Positions 42,082 through 50,933 of a stretch of DNA of 64,000 bases are shown one piece after another. The DNA is taken from positions 37,224 to 101,223 of the forward strand of contig QALW01000053.1 in the NCBI GenBank assembly GCA_003150515.1. Reading direction: 5' to 3'. Both the position numbers and the translations under genes were made by a program. Every line of letters starts with the position of its first letter. The stretch's first letter is position 1. Under the pieces are notes generated by a model. It was not told the origin of the DNA. It saw only the letters and a program-made list of their open reading frames with translations, and did not search any database. Source of the DNA: Selenomonadales bacterium. GTDB lineage: Bacteria; Bacillota; Clostridia; Christensenellales; QALW01.

Positions 42082-42764
42082 CACAATCTATCTGTTTGCA
42101 TAAAAAATATATTCAATAAAGCGGAATTGCCGCAAACAAAAACGCCGAGCAATTATTATTTGCACAGCGTTTTATGCTGTAAAATATTAATTTAAACGAT
42201 TACTGCCAAAAAGAGCATATAACAAGCGCATCAGCCTCCCCCTTTTTTCTTTGCACAATAAACGCGGCGTTCAATACGGCAACCGCAGCAATAAACTTAT
42301 CCAGCAAATATCCAAGAAAAATAACTCTCGCCTTATTACATTTGCTTTCCATCAATTTAACTGAAACATAGTCCAAATCATGGACTTATTTTTCACAGCG
42401 ACTGAGAACGCAATATATTTTATTAGCAGTTAAAAAATTTTATAAGACAGCCAGGCTTTCAAAAACTTCCCTCGTTCAAGGAGGACTCATGATAACGTTA
42501 TCATATAATCATTTTGCTCTTATCTGTAAAAAAGCCTTAATATAAAAAGAATAGTTGCCATCTGAATACTTTAATTCAAATTGCAACCATTCTTCATATG
42601 TCTAAGGACTATAAAAAAGATATTTTGGCGATTTTAGCGGGTGGAGTTGAACTATCGCACGAGACAAAGCAACTGCAAAGGACAAGACAGACAACACCAG
42701 TAAACGGCACTTTGGAGAATATCTGAAATTGAACGAAGGGGTTCAGATTTCAATGGTGTTTTCA
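42082..42764. other. Non-coding left margin of the AT-rich island
   Basis: About 680 AT-rich bases between the zinc-ribbon promoter and the exporter gene. It holds a terminator-like hairpin at 42138-42174, an inverted repeat (AAGAATAGTTGC against GCAACCATTCTT, about 42547-42596), an orphan 42-codon frame on the plus strand (42598-42726, no ribosome site) and a hairpin at 42723-42752 just past the exporter stop. No transposase or gene is recognisable. It looks like a decayed junction. Confidence 0.6.
42138..42174 (-). terminator. Terminator-like hairpin at the island margin
   Basis: AAAACGC and GCAA pair with TGC and GCGTTTT across small internal loops. On the minus strand it is followed by TTTTTGTTT. 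It could end transcription coming from the peptide operon before the zinc-ribbon promoter. Confidence 0.5.
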
Positions 42765-44597
42765 TTACAACTGGTGTTTATAAAATTCGCTTTGTCTGTC
42801 AAACATTTCTTTGTATAACCCGCTATTATCGTAGAGCTCCTTATGAGTTCCATATTCAATAAGTTCTCCCTTATCAAAAACGGCAATTTTATCAGCAAGC
42901 TGTACTGCCGATAATCTGTGCGTAATTAGAATAGCCGCTTTATCCGTTATCATTTCATTGAATTGCGCATATATCTCATATTCTGCCAATGGATCAAGCG
43001 CTGCAGTAGGCTCATCAAGCAAAAACACTGAACCGCCATGATAGATGGCGCGAGCGATTGCAATCCGTTGTCCCTCGCCGCCGGACGGATCAAACCCTTC
43101 TTCGTCAAAAACCTTAAAAACAGAGGTTTCATAGCCTCGCGACAACTTTTTTATTAACTCCGATAGTCCACATTTTAAGCAAACTTCATCTAAACGAGCC
43201 TCATCGTATTCGTCTGCCAATATAATGTTTTCAGCAAGAGACAAACTGTACAGCTGAAAATCTTGAAAAACAGGGGTAAACAATCGCTGATATTGTGTAT
43301 AGTCATATTCATTAATATTTACACCATTCAAAAGGATCTCCCCTTCCGTGGGAAAATAAAGCCTGGTAAGAAGTTTAATAAATGTTGATTTTCCTGATCC
43401 ATTTATACCTACGATACACAGCTTTTCATCGCCGCGAAAAATAATATTCATATTATGCAAGGCATATTTGTCACTCCCAGGATATTTAAATGACACATTT
43501 CTGAATTCAATAACGGATTCAGCATCAAAGCGCGGAGTCCGGTCTCCGGTGGCATATTGTTTTAATGGAATATTCATGAAAGATATCATTTCTTGAATAT
43601 CCAGACTATCTTTTGATAATTCAAGATATCCATTTATAATGTTATTAAAGGCTCCTGCAATTTGACCTACGGCAGCCATGTAAATTGACATACTCCCTAT
43701 GGGCAAGCCCGTATAAATTACCCGGTAGATTAAGTAAACATACAGAATGGCTTGCTGCAGCAAATTTGTCAGAGAAAATAATATTTGCGCATTAAGGTTA
43801 TTTGTTGTGTTTTTTAAATGTATTTCATTCGTTTCCATTCTTTTTTTAAACAGCATGTCCGCAAAATAAGATTTAAGATTAAACAATCTCACCTCTTTAG
43901 CATAACTTATATAGTGTAGGACAATGGATAAATTACTAGAATAGCGATCAAATTTGCTGATCTCTTTATTGTTTAAAAACTGCTTTTGATTTAAGTGTTT
44001 GGTGATAATTGAATTGACCAATATAACGATTAAAACGATGAATATGATAAATATATTGATAGTAGCAATTATGGAAAAGATAGCAATCAGGCTAAATATT
44101 GCTGATATTAAACTTCCCAATCTGTCAATGATGCGTGTGGCGTTGAAAAATGTACCAAAAACCCGGTTACTCATAGTTTGAATATCGGGCTCCTCAATGG
44201 TTTCGAAATCCATCATTGCAGTATGGTAATCATATTTTTTTGAGAATACAGCAGAAAGCATTAAATTAATATTTTCTATTTTTCTTCGTATGAACCTGTT
44301 TATAATCTGATATACGACAGGGGTAAGTATCAAAATGCAAATATAAAAGATTAATATATAAATCCGCCGCTCACCTGTTAATTCATTAATAATCATGCCG
44401 GGAAACATTGTATATACGATAGCAGGTAGAACATTCAACAAAGAGGATAGAAATACCAATGCAGCGTAGGTTTTTCCATGTTTCTCCTTAAGAACAAACC
44501 TGAGCATATACGTTGTTGTCTTCCTTGTGTTTTTAAAGCTCTGCCGTTCATTACCGCTCTTATCGTTGTTTACTGTTATAGTAATGCTGCTTGCCAT
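42765..44597 (-). CDS. ABC transporter, fused permease-ATPase, of the modified-peptide cluster
   Basis: 610 residues: an exporter-type membrane domain (about 40-330, six helices) and an ATPase domain with Walker A GINGSGKST (about 394-402), signature DPSGGEGQRIA (PSGGE replaces LSGGQ), and Walker B VFLLDEPTAALD. There is no N-terminal C39 peptidase domain, so it would export an already cleaved or uncleaved peptide. It is the last gene of the peptide operon, 156 bases after the precursor gene. AT-rich codon use matches the cluster. ATG with AAGGAG upstream. Confidence 0.9.
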   Translation of the reverse strand: MASSITITVNNDKSGNERQSFKNTRKTTTYMLRFVLKEKHGKTYAALVFLSSLLNVLPAIVYTMFPGMIINELTGERRIYILIFYICILILTPVVYQIINRFIRRKIENINLMLSAVFSKKYDYHTAMMDFETIEEPDIQTMSNRVFGTFFNATRIIDRLGSLISAIFSLIAIFSIIATINIFIIFIVLIVILVNSIITKHLNQKQFLNNKEISKFDRYSSNLSIVLHYISYAKEVRLFNLKSYFADMLFKKRMETNEIHLKNTTNNLNAQILFSLTNLLQQAILYVYLIYRVIYTGLPIGSMSIYMAAVGQIAGAFNNIINGYLELSKDSLDIQEMISFMNIPLKQYATGDRTPRFDAESVIEFRNVSFKYPGSDKYALHNMNIIFRGDEKLCIVGINGSGKSTFIKLLTRLYFPTEGEILLNGVNINEYDYTQYQRLFTPVFQDFQLYSLSLAENIILADEYDEARLDEVCLKCGLSELIKKLSRGYETSVFKVFDEEGFDPSGGEGQRIAIARAIYHGGSVFLLDEPTAALDPLAEYEIYAQFNEMITDKAAILITHRLSAVQLADKIAVFDKGELIEYGTHKELYDNSGLYKEMFDRQSEFYKHQL

Positions 44598-44753
44598 CGT
44601 CGTACTCCTTATCTCCTTATAATGAATTTATTATACTCTACACCTCATAATAACGGTATAAAAATATATAGCATACAAAATAAACGGAATTCATTATTCA
44701 TCTTACAATAAACGTTGTCTTGCAAGACTTATTGCGAATAAAAAAACGGCGCA

Positions 44754-44909
44754 TCAACTTGAGCTCCGAGAACCGCTTGCCGCTACGGAACTGGCCGCAC
44801 TAGCCTGTCCGCCAGCTTCACCCGTCGGTTGACATCCGCATGTACACGTGCATGTACAAGTGCCATTAGGGGTAACAATACCACCGTTGAAAAGGCCTTT
44901 CATGAACAT
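44754..44909 (-). CDS. Cys-rich RiPP precursor peptide (51 aa)
   Basis: A 51-residue open frame with a strong AAAGGAGGTG ribosome site 7 bases before its ATG. It has a short leader MFMKGLFNGG, then IVTPNG, the core TCTCTCTCGC (Cys 18, 20, 22, 24, 26) and a Gly/Ala/Ser-rich tail ending SRSSS. Alternating Cys next to a radical SAM/SPASM maturase gene is the pattern of the CLI_3235-class bacteriocin-like precursors, as I recall that family. The coding strand is supported by the ribosome site, the position between maturation and export genes, and the improbable Cys pattern. The leader is very short; Gly-Gly at 9-10 may be a cleavage site, but no peptidase gene is present. Confidence 0.85.
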   Translation of the reverse strand: MFMKGLFNGGIVTPNGTCTCTCTCGCQPTGEAGGQASAASSVAASGSRSSS

Positions 44910-44955
44910 ACGCCCACCTCCTTTCTTTTCCGTCTGTTTTGCATGCTATATATTT

Positions 44956-45822
44956 TCACAATACCACTACGTTTTCAGGTAAGTATACTTTCCTTAGAAC
45001 GCATTTTTCCAAGACATCATATAAGTTTTTTTCAAAAGAGCCATAATAAGAATTTGATTTTTCCTTTCCGCAATATACAGGATAGGTTTTTCCTTTTACT
45101 ATTTCATATGAAATATAAGGCGACCTAATAATTGCTTCAATGTTCCCGCACCCATATAGGCAACGCTTTAATTCCTCTTCTTGCCTATATGATTTGTTAA
45201 CGCATAACAGAATTATATCTGGCGATATGTCACACATTATTCGCAAGAGATTTGGATAACTTGAACCCCCATTTATGGCAAGAACAATAATATCGTAATC
45301 TTCAATATGTGATGCCGATAAAGATGCATTTAAATGGCCTGCATGAAAACAGGATTCAATAATTCTTTTTGTCAGAGGTGAATAATATTGAGCTATTTTC
45401 GCTCCATGATCTGTTAATATTTTGTTTATCAATATCTCAGTAATGTACTGATCCGTGAACTCGCCTAAAGATAATATAGCGATAACGGGTTTCCCATAAT
45501 AATTTAATTTTGGAATAGAAAAATTACTATCCTCATGGATACCGTTACTCAGATTCACTACTATTATATCTTTATTAATAGTTCCCCTTAGCCGCGACAA
45601 ATGATTATCCGAAACAATTATTGTATCACAATGCTCCAAACACTCTTGTAATGTGCTGTATATTTGAACATTTTTATTGCCGTAAAAACAATCCAAATCC
45701 GCTGTGTAATGGCTTTCCGCCATCAAAATAATTGAGCCTATCGGCATGTCAAGAACATATTCCATCTGAACTGTTATAAGGCGATCGATAACAGCATCTA
45801 AAAATAAAAACACATTTTTCAT
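44956..45822 (-). CDS. Uncharacterised peptide-maturation-system protein (TIGR04066-like)
   Basis: 288 residues without any motif I can name with certainty. It is alpha/beta in character, with strands such as DTIIVSDN, DIIVVNLSNG, VIAILSLGEF, DIIVLAINGG and DIILLCVNKS, which suggests two Rossmann-like halves, the first sensing-like and the second P-loop-free. Position and length fit the protein recalled as TIGR04066, which occurs only with CLI_3235-type peptide clusters. It lies 8 bases after the maturase and 46 bases before the precursor. The function is unknown. Confidence 0.65.
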   Translation of the reverse strand: MKNVFLFLDAVIDRLITVQMEYVLDMPIGSIILMAESHYTADLDCFYGNKNVQIYSTLQECLEHCDTIIVSDNHLSRLRGTINKDIIVVNLSNGIHEDSNFSIPKLNYYGKPVIAILSLGEFTDQYITEILINKILTDHGAKIAQYYSPLTKRIIESCFHAGHLNASLSASHIEDYDIIVLAINGGSSYPNLLRIMCDISPDIILLCVNKSYRQEEELKRCLYGCGNIEAIIRSPYISYEIVKGKTYPVYCGKEKSNSYYGSFEKNLYDVLEKCVLRKVYLPENVVVL

Positions 45823-45830
45823 AATAGCGT

Positions 45831-47180
45831 TTACCTTCCCATTTTATTATTTTTAACATATGCGGTTAAAAAAGAAAAGGCATTTTTCCGCATCAGCTTG
45901 CAAGCAATTTCCTTTTTTTCAGGTGATATACTATCGCCATCCAAGCACTGTTTGACGCACATTGAACAAAGTCTCATAGCCCAACATTTCTTGCAGTCTT
46001 CACTTGTCAGTCTTCCTATGTTTAGTAATTCAGTTGCTTTTTCAAAATTAATTCCAGAGTTTACATCGCCCAGCAAGCATTCAGCAGCTTCATTTACTTT
46101 TTCACAAGGATAAAAATTTCCATCAGTACTAACAAACAAACGCCGTGCAGCAGGAACGCAAGGTCCATTGTGATGCCATTTTGTTGACAATTTGTCTTTT
46201 TTTCTAAAGCGCTCTAAAATATCCTGAAATTCTTCTTCAAAGCCATCTTCGCTATACTCATCTTTATTTGCAACAGAGCTTGTTGAGAAATAATCTATAC
46301 CTGTCAAATCAGCGTGATTTACAGTAACCATGGCTTTAGGAATATTGTTCTTCTCAAAAAAATCTCTAACCCTTCCGGGATTCTCATCTGGCATAATTAC
46401 AGCGTTAAAACTTATGTGGGCATAAAAATAATCCGGATAATTTTTGCGTATTTCCAAGACATGTTTCCATACATCTTTAAAAGTTGCTCCTCCGTCGCTC
46501 AAATATCGACGATGACGGTTTTGTGTGACTTCATCCCCATCTAAACTAATCAATACTGAAAAATTATTTTCCACCAGAAAAGAAGCAATTGCTTCATTAA
46601 TCAGCGAGGCATTAGTCGTCATATTATATAAGACAGGCTTTGACTCAAATTTTAACTTTGCATAATGAACAATCTTTTTAATAATTTCAAAATTCAATAA
46701 CGGCTCTCCACCATAAAATGTAATGGCTATTTCGTTTGCATCTTTTGAATGTTCGAAGAGAAAATCAATGCTTTTATAAGCTATATCTTCATTAAGCATT
46801 TTAGGACGCAATGTTACTTCGCTTGTTTGATGACAATATCTGCACTTGAAATTACAACTACTAGTCACCTCTATAATTAACTGGCTAATACATCTTTCTA
46901 TTAATTTTTCAACATATATCGTATCAGGATGGATTATTTCTTTAATAAAATCAAATCGGAATAAGCCTTTATCAATAAGTGCTAAAACATCATTGTATGC
47001 AGAATGAGAGGCACATATTTTTTTATATTCAAGCATGCCGATTTTTTTCAATTCACATATTTCTAAATATATCTCTTTTGTCACATTTAATAGACTGTTT
47101 GTATAAGCGTCATAGCAATAAAATTTATCTTCAAGTACAAAAGTTTTGATTACAGGAATATCGTTTACTAAATTATCCAT
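45831..47180 (-). CDS. Radical SAM/SPASM peptide maturase (CcpM-like)
   Basis: 449 residues: an N-terminal region of about 100 residues resembling a peptide-recognition domain, the radical SAM motif CNFKCRYC (C109/C113/C116), FYGGEPLLN and ISLDGDEVTQNRHR, and a C-terminal SPASM domain with CEKVNEAAECLLGDVN and CKKCWAMRLCSMCVKQC for two auxiliary [4Fe-4S] clusters. Such enzymes join Cys sulphur to carbon of neighbouring residues in peptides. The Cys-rich precursor 47 bases past the next gene is the obvious substrate. I chose the ATG at 47180, with GGAAAGAGAG upstream, rather than a TTG 24 bases earlier. Confidence 0.92.
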   Translation of the reverse strand: MDNLVNDIPVIKTFVLEDKFYCYDAYTNSLLNVTKEIYLEICELKKIGMLEYKKICASHSAYNDVLALIDKGLFRFDFIKEIIHPDTIYVEKLIERCISQLIIEVTSSCNFKCRYCHQTSEVTLRPKMLNEDIAYKSIDFLFEHSKDANEIAITFYGGEPLLNFEIIKKIVHYAKLKFESKPVLYNMTTNASLINEAIASFLVENNFSVLISLDGDEVTQNRHRRYLSDGGATFKDVWKHVLEIRKNYPDYFYAHISFNAVIMPDENPGRVRDFFEKNNIPKAMVTVNHADLTGIDYFSTSSVANKDEYSEDGFEEEFQDILERFRKKDKLSTKWHHNGPCVPAARRLFVSTDGNFYPCEKVNEAAECLLGDVNSGINFEKATELLNIGRLTSEDCKKCWAMRLCSMCVKQCLDGDSISPEKKEIACKLMRKNAFSFLTAYVKNNKMGR

Positions 47181-47208
47181 AATCGCTCTCTTTCCACAAA
47201 ACAATATA

Positions 47209-48441
47209 TTAGTCTAAAATTTCCAGGATTTTATGTTTACTATTCCAATTATGAACCTCTTCATGACAAATATCTACGGTAACGCCGAATGACATAATTT
47301 TAGGAATAAGCACTGACAATATCTCATTTTTTAAATTTTCAAACCAACTTTTTTTCTGTTCAGTAAGTTCAATGAAACAAACAAGCCTTCTATTAGATTT
47401 GCTGTATTCAAAACGATAGCTCGTTAAAATACTATTGAATTGATTATTGATATTGGACAAAGTTGATAAAAGCATATACGGATTTAAATCTAATTCTCCA
47501 ACTGTAATATTTTCATATACGCGGCCTGTTATTTTACTCACAACCGGTTCCGTACTGCCACAAGGACATGGTCTGTACAGATTCTCTAAAGTAATAATAT
47601 CACCTTGATTGTATCTAATAAGGGGCATTGCTTTATTAACCAGATTAGTAATAATAGCTTCACCTTGTCCGAAAGGATGTGTGCCAGTAATGTTTTGGCA
47701 CTCTACATAAACATTTTCACTCAATATGTGCATTTGATGAAATGGACATTCATATGCTATTCCGTTCATTTCTTCAGAACCGTACATGTTCGCCACAGGA
47801 GCATTATATAATTTTGCTGCTCTATCTTTTAGTTCTAATGGTAATAATTCACCAACAGATTCAACATATGAAATAGAAGGCGGCGGTGTAATATTATATG
47901 TTATATAGGCTTCAACAATTTTTCGCAATATATATGGTTGAATATAGAGCCATTTGGGCTCAAACTCTTCTATTTTTTCAATTAGCCGTCTATAATCTTT
48001 TGGAGTTCTCAATGAAGAACGATTTATATTTAGAACATTGGGAGATTCTTTCAACCACATAATTTCATCATTATATTCTCCGCCAACAATAGAATTTAAG
48101 GTAAATTTAACATACTTTTGATATGGATGAATCCCATAATATTTTAATCTTTTATTCCACAACACTCGCATAGAGCAGTAGTAATCTTTTGGATCCCAAT
48201 AAACATACACCGGAACGCCTGATGTGCCAGACGAGGATTGGCTTATCAACTGTTGAGCATAATACAGTTTCTCGTAACCATCAGAAAAAATATTATACCT
48301 ATTTTCTTGCAGGTGCTTTCTAGTCAAAATCGGGTACAGCATAATGTTACCTGGATCAGATATTTGATTTTGGGATACCACATTCCTATAAAATCCATTG
48401 GTTTCAACCACGGATTTTAAAAATGTTTCTATTTTGGCCAT
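47209..48441 (-). CDS. PaaK-like adenylate-forming ligase
   Basis: 410 residues of the phenylacetate-CoA ligase / coenzyme F390 synthetase branch. Visible: the phosphate loop SQSSSGTSGVPVYVYWD (about 77-93), YGSEEMNGIAYECPFHQMH, RYNQGDIITL and the CPCGSTEP segment. It is expected to activate a carboxylic acid as acyl-AMP. The acceptor is probably the carrier protein encoded just before it or the peptide itself (inference). I chose the ATG at 48441, 4 bases after the carrier-protein stop, with GGGGTGG upstream. Confidence 0.88.
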   Translation of the reverse strand: MAKIETFLKSVVETNGFYRNVVSQNQISDPGNIMLYPILTRKHLQENRYNIFSDGYEKLYYAQQLISQSSSGTSGVPVYVYWDPKDYYCSMRVLWNKRLKYYGIHPYQKYVKFTLNSIVGGEYNDEIMWLKESPNVLNINRSSLRTPKDYRRLIEKIEEFEPKWLYIQPYILRKIVEAYITYNITPPPSISYVESVGELLPLELKDRAAKLYNAPVANMYGSEEMNGIAYECPFHQMHILSENVYVECQNITGTHPFGQGEAIITNLVNKAMPLIRYNQGDIITLENLYRPCPCGSTEPVVSKITGRVYENITVGELDLNPYMLLSTLSNINNQFNSILTSYRFEYSKSNRRLVCFIELTEQKKSWFENLKNEILSVLIPKIMSFGVTVDICHEEVHNWNSKHKILEILD

Positions 48442-48445
48442 AAAG

Positions 48446-48721
48446 TCAATCCACCCCAATTTTTTTCTTTAACAATTCTTCTTCGATTATACTCATTATC
48501 TGAGCGACACTTCTAAATTTATTTATAAGTAAATAGTCATCCGGAACTTGAATATCAAAATATGACTCAATTTCGATAACTATTGAAATAAATGTAACTG
48601 AATCCATTCCTAAGTCATCAACAAAATCGAGTTCCTCAATCACATCAGCATCGAAACCTGTATTTTGAAATATTACTGTTATTAGATTAACCAGTTCAAG
48701 TTTAGCATTGTCCATCTTCAT
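48446..48721 (-). CDS. Acyl carrier protein-like protein
   Basis: 91 residues, helical, with LDFVDDLGMDSVTFISIVIEIE; Ser41 in DSV is the phosphopantetheine attachment site. It matches the acyl-carrier-related protein recalled for CLI_3235-type peptide clusters. Its ATG overlaps the stop of the upstream AMP-ligase as ATGA, and the PaaK-like gene starts 4 bases after it. This suggests that one ligase charges the carrier and another step transfers the acyl group, perhaps to the peptide (inference). Confidence 0.9.
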   Translation of the reverse strand: MKMDNAKLELVNLITVIFQNTGFDADVIEELDFVDDLGMDSVTFISIVIEIESYFDIQVPDDYLLINKFRSVAQIMSIIEEELLKKKIGVD

Positions 48722-50064
48722 ATGACACTCACCTCTTTTGAGCTACTTTTTGCAAATAGTTTTTGCATCTCGCTCTTCCTAGGTTTTCCGTTCATAGTTG
48801 AAGGAATGCTATCACAATTTACCCAATATCGCGGAATTTCATAAGAAATTAGAATACGCAAAAGCTTCTGTTTTAGTAAGATAACATTTTCTTTTTCTCC
48901 AGAATAAACACAGCAAATATACTCTTTATGAGATAATTCAATTTTTGAAACGACGCAGCATTCTATCGAAGAATTCTCAAGAATTGCATTTTCCACTTCA
49001 CTTGGATATATTTTATGAGAATCAATTATTATAACGTCATCAATTCGTTCAACTATATGCAACTCGTCATTTCTATCGATAAAACCAACATCGCCAGTAT
49101 TTAACCAATCTCTATACAGAGATTTATTTTTTCCGTTTCCAGTTATGTAGCCACAAAATCGACTTGGCGTGTTCACATGGACAATTCCACGTTCACCTCG
49201 CTTTACCAAATTGCCTTCACTATCAACAATTCCGATCTCAACGCCTTTTATTGGTTTGCCGGCAGAATTGTTTTTACAACAGCCAATGTGTTGAGCGGTT
49301 ACTCTCGGTCCTGCTTCGGATAAGCCGTAGACATTATAAATAGCAATATTTTCAAGAACTGAATGAGCTTCTTTATAAAGCTTATCGTTTAAAATGGATC
49401 CACTAACATAAATTGTTTTTAAGCTTTGCATTGAATATTTTCCGGTTTTATATTCACGGACAAGCATTTGAAGTAATGTAGGATTCAGGCACATTATTGA
49501 GACGCCGAACTCATCTATATTTTGAAGTATAAACCTTGGCGGAACAACTGTCGGAGCGATTATCAACTTCATTTTGGCCTTGAGGGCAACCATAAGTTCT
49601 CCTGTCAGCGCTGACGAATGAGACAAAGCTTTTGCTATGTAAATGCAATCGCTGGCGCTTGGTTGCATGTAATCAATGATTGCATCGGCATTTGTACTTA
49701 TCGCATAATGGGATAAGATTATGCCTTTTTCTTTGCCGGTAGTTCCCGAACTATAGAGAATAACAGCCTCGTCACAGCTGTAGTTTTCTTTGTATTTGCA
49801 ATGAATCCCGACAGGGAGCGGCTTGGCTGAATTGGATTTACGTTCGTATACAATGAAATTAGTTTTGTGGGAATTAATAGGAATATCATATTTACCGGTT
49901 TCAATATAACATACCCGCACTCCTGCTTCCTGCATCATCTCCAGCGCCGTTGCAATCGGTATTCTCCAATCAATCAGGACAGCGCAGTCGCCATTGTTCC
50001 AAATATCGAGCAAATGATTTACATATTCAATAGAATTTTCTCCAATTAATCCTATTCGTGCCAT
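48718..50064 (-). CDS. AMP-dependent synthetase/ligase of the peptide cluster
   Basis: 448 residues of the ANL superfamily: YSSGTTGKEKGI (phosphate loop), YNVYGLSEAGPR (core 5), LNTGDVGFID (core 7) and the catalytic Lys in MNGKPRKSEMQ near the end. The N-terminal part is short compared with NRPS A domains, closer to stand-alone acyl-ACP ligases. It opens the operon and is coupled to the ACP gene by a 4-base overlap, so it probably loads that ACP. I chose the ATG at 50064 with AGGTGA 8 bases upstream; a GTG 12 bases earlier is possible. Confidence 0.88.
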   Translation of the reverse strand: MARIGLIGENSIEYVNHLLDIWNNGDCAVLIDWRIPIATALEMMQEAGVRVCYIETGKYDIPINSHKTNFIVYERKSNSAKPLPVGIHCKYKENYSCDEAVILYSSGTTGKEKGIILSHYAISTNADAIIDYMQPSASDCIYIAKALSHSSALTGELMVALKAKMKLIIAPTVVPPRFILQNIDEFGVSIMCLNPTLLQMLVREYKTGKYSMQSLKTIYVSGSILNDKLYKEAHSVLENIAIYNVYGLSEAGPRVTAQHIGCCKNNSAGKPIKGVEIGIVDSEGNLVKRGERGIVHVNTPSRFCGYITGNGKNKSLYRDWLNTGDVGFIDRNDELHIVERIDDVIIIDSHKIYPSEVENAILENSSIECCVVSKIELSHKEYICCVYSGEKENVILLKQKLLRILISYEIPRYWVNCDSIPSTMNGKPRKSEMQKLFAKSSSKEVSVI

Positions 50065-50128
50065 TACAATTATCACCTATTACAATATAGATTTTTCTAT
50101 GTTATTTCTTCCTGCTTTATTGACCTGT

Positions 50129-50443
50129 TCACATTATGTCCAATAAAGCGACAAGCTCATATCTTTTGTTATCTGTGTCAAGCAGAATGTGTACTTTTTC
50201 CGATTTTCCTAACATCTCACCAATCCAACAACTTCCAAGTCCGATGGAATCGTAACATAATAACATATTCTAAATTACCGTACTACAAGACTGCACGTCC
50301 TTTATATAATCATAAGATGATTTTTGATCAAAATAAGCATTAATGAAACAACGAGCTTTTCGCGTCCAGTTGCCGTAAGCGGATAAGTCAGAGATAGCCT
50401 TTATTAAAGTATTGTAGGTCACGATTTTAAAATTCCGCGGCTG
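50129..50443 (-). pseudogene. Nitroreductase-family remnant with an internal TAG
   Basis: In one frame the strand reads KAISDLSAYGNWTRKARCF..., DYIKDVQSCSTVI, then TAG (50270-50272), then NMLLCYDSIGLGSCWIGEML and ends YELVALLDIM. This is the C-terminal half of a nitroreductase (QNMLLAA...GLGSCWIGE). The TAG stands where the family has Gln (CAG), a one-base change. The N-terminal half is missing or frameshifted above 50443. It lies directly upstream of the peptide operon on the same strand and may have been a cluster gene. Confidence 0.7.
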
Positions 50444-50690
50444 TTAATTTTCCCCTGATAGTTTGTATATAGCGACTTAAATCATCTTTATGTCTATATC
50501 ACTGACTTTTTCTTGTATGCAACTTCGTATGTTATACCGAATTTTTATTCATTCAAAAACATCCACTTTGATTTTTCCTGTCACATATATTTATAATCAA
50601 CTGCGAAATCTTCTTACTTCATCTTTTCTACATAATGCGAACTTACTTTTTATCTACAGGGTTTAAACAAAATAATAATCACTAGAACAT

Positions 50691-50738
50691 AAAAAGCGAT
50701 ACAAGGCGAAGTTACATATTGTGGCTTGTATCGCTTTT
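50691..50738. terminator. Bidirectional hairpin between two pseudogenes
   Basis: AAAAGCGATACAAG (from 50692) pairs perfectly with CTTGTATCGCTTTT (50725-50738), with A and T runs outside. Confidence 0.8.
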
Positions 50739-50933
50739 AATTTCTATTATAAAAAAGTGCAGAATACATCTGTGACAATTAATTCTATACTGTTCATTCG
50801 AAAATTTTTGCATACATTTCTGATGTTTCATTTATTGTCACATCCTCTTATCTCTTTTCTCCAACTCCCATTAAATCCTGCGTGTTATACTTTATAATTT
50901 AATATTACTATTTATTTTCAAAAAAATCAAGCA

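Noticed and set aside
42598..42726. 42-codon frame (MSKDYKKDILAILAGG...) at the left margin of the island
   Set aside because: It could be the start of a lost gene, but there is no ribosome site and I recognise no family; it is noted only within the margin feature.
44829..45128. 99-codon plus-strand frame over the precursor gene
   Set aside because: It is the reverse reading of the precursor and the neighbouring gene; the minus-strand frame has the ribosome site, the operon direction and the Cys pattern.
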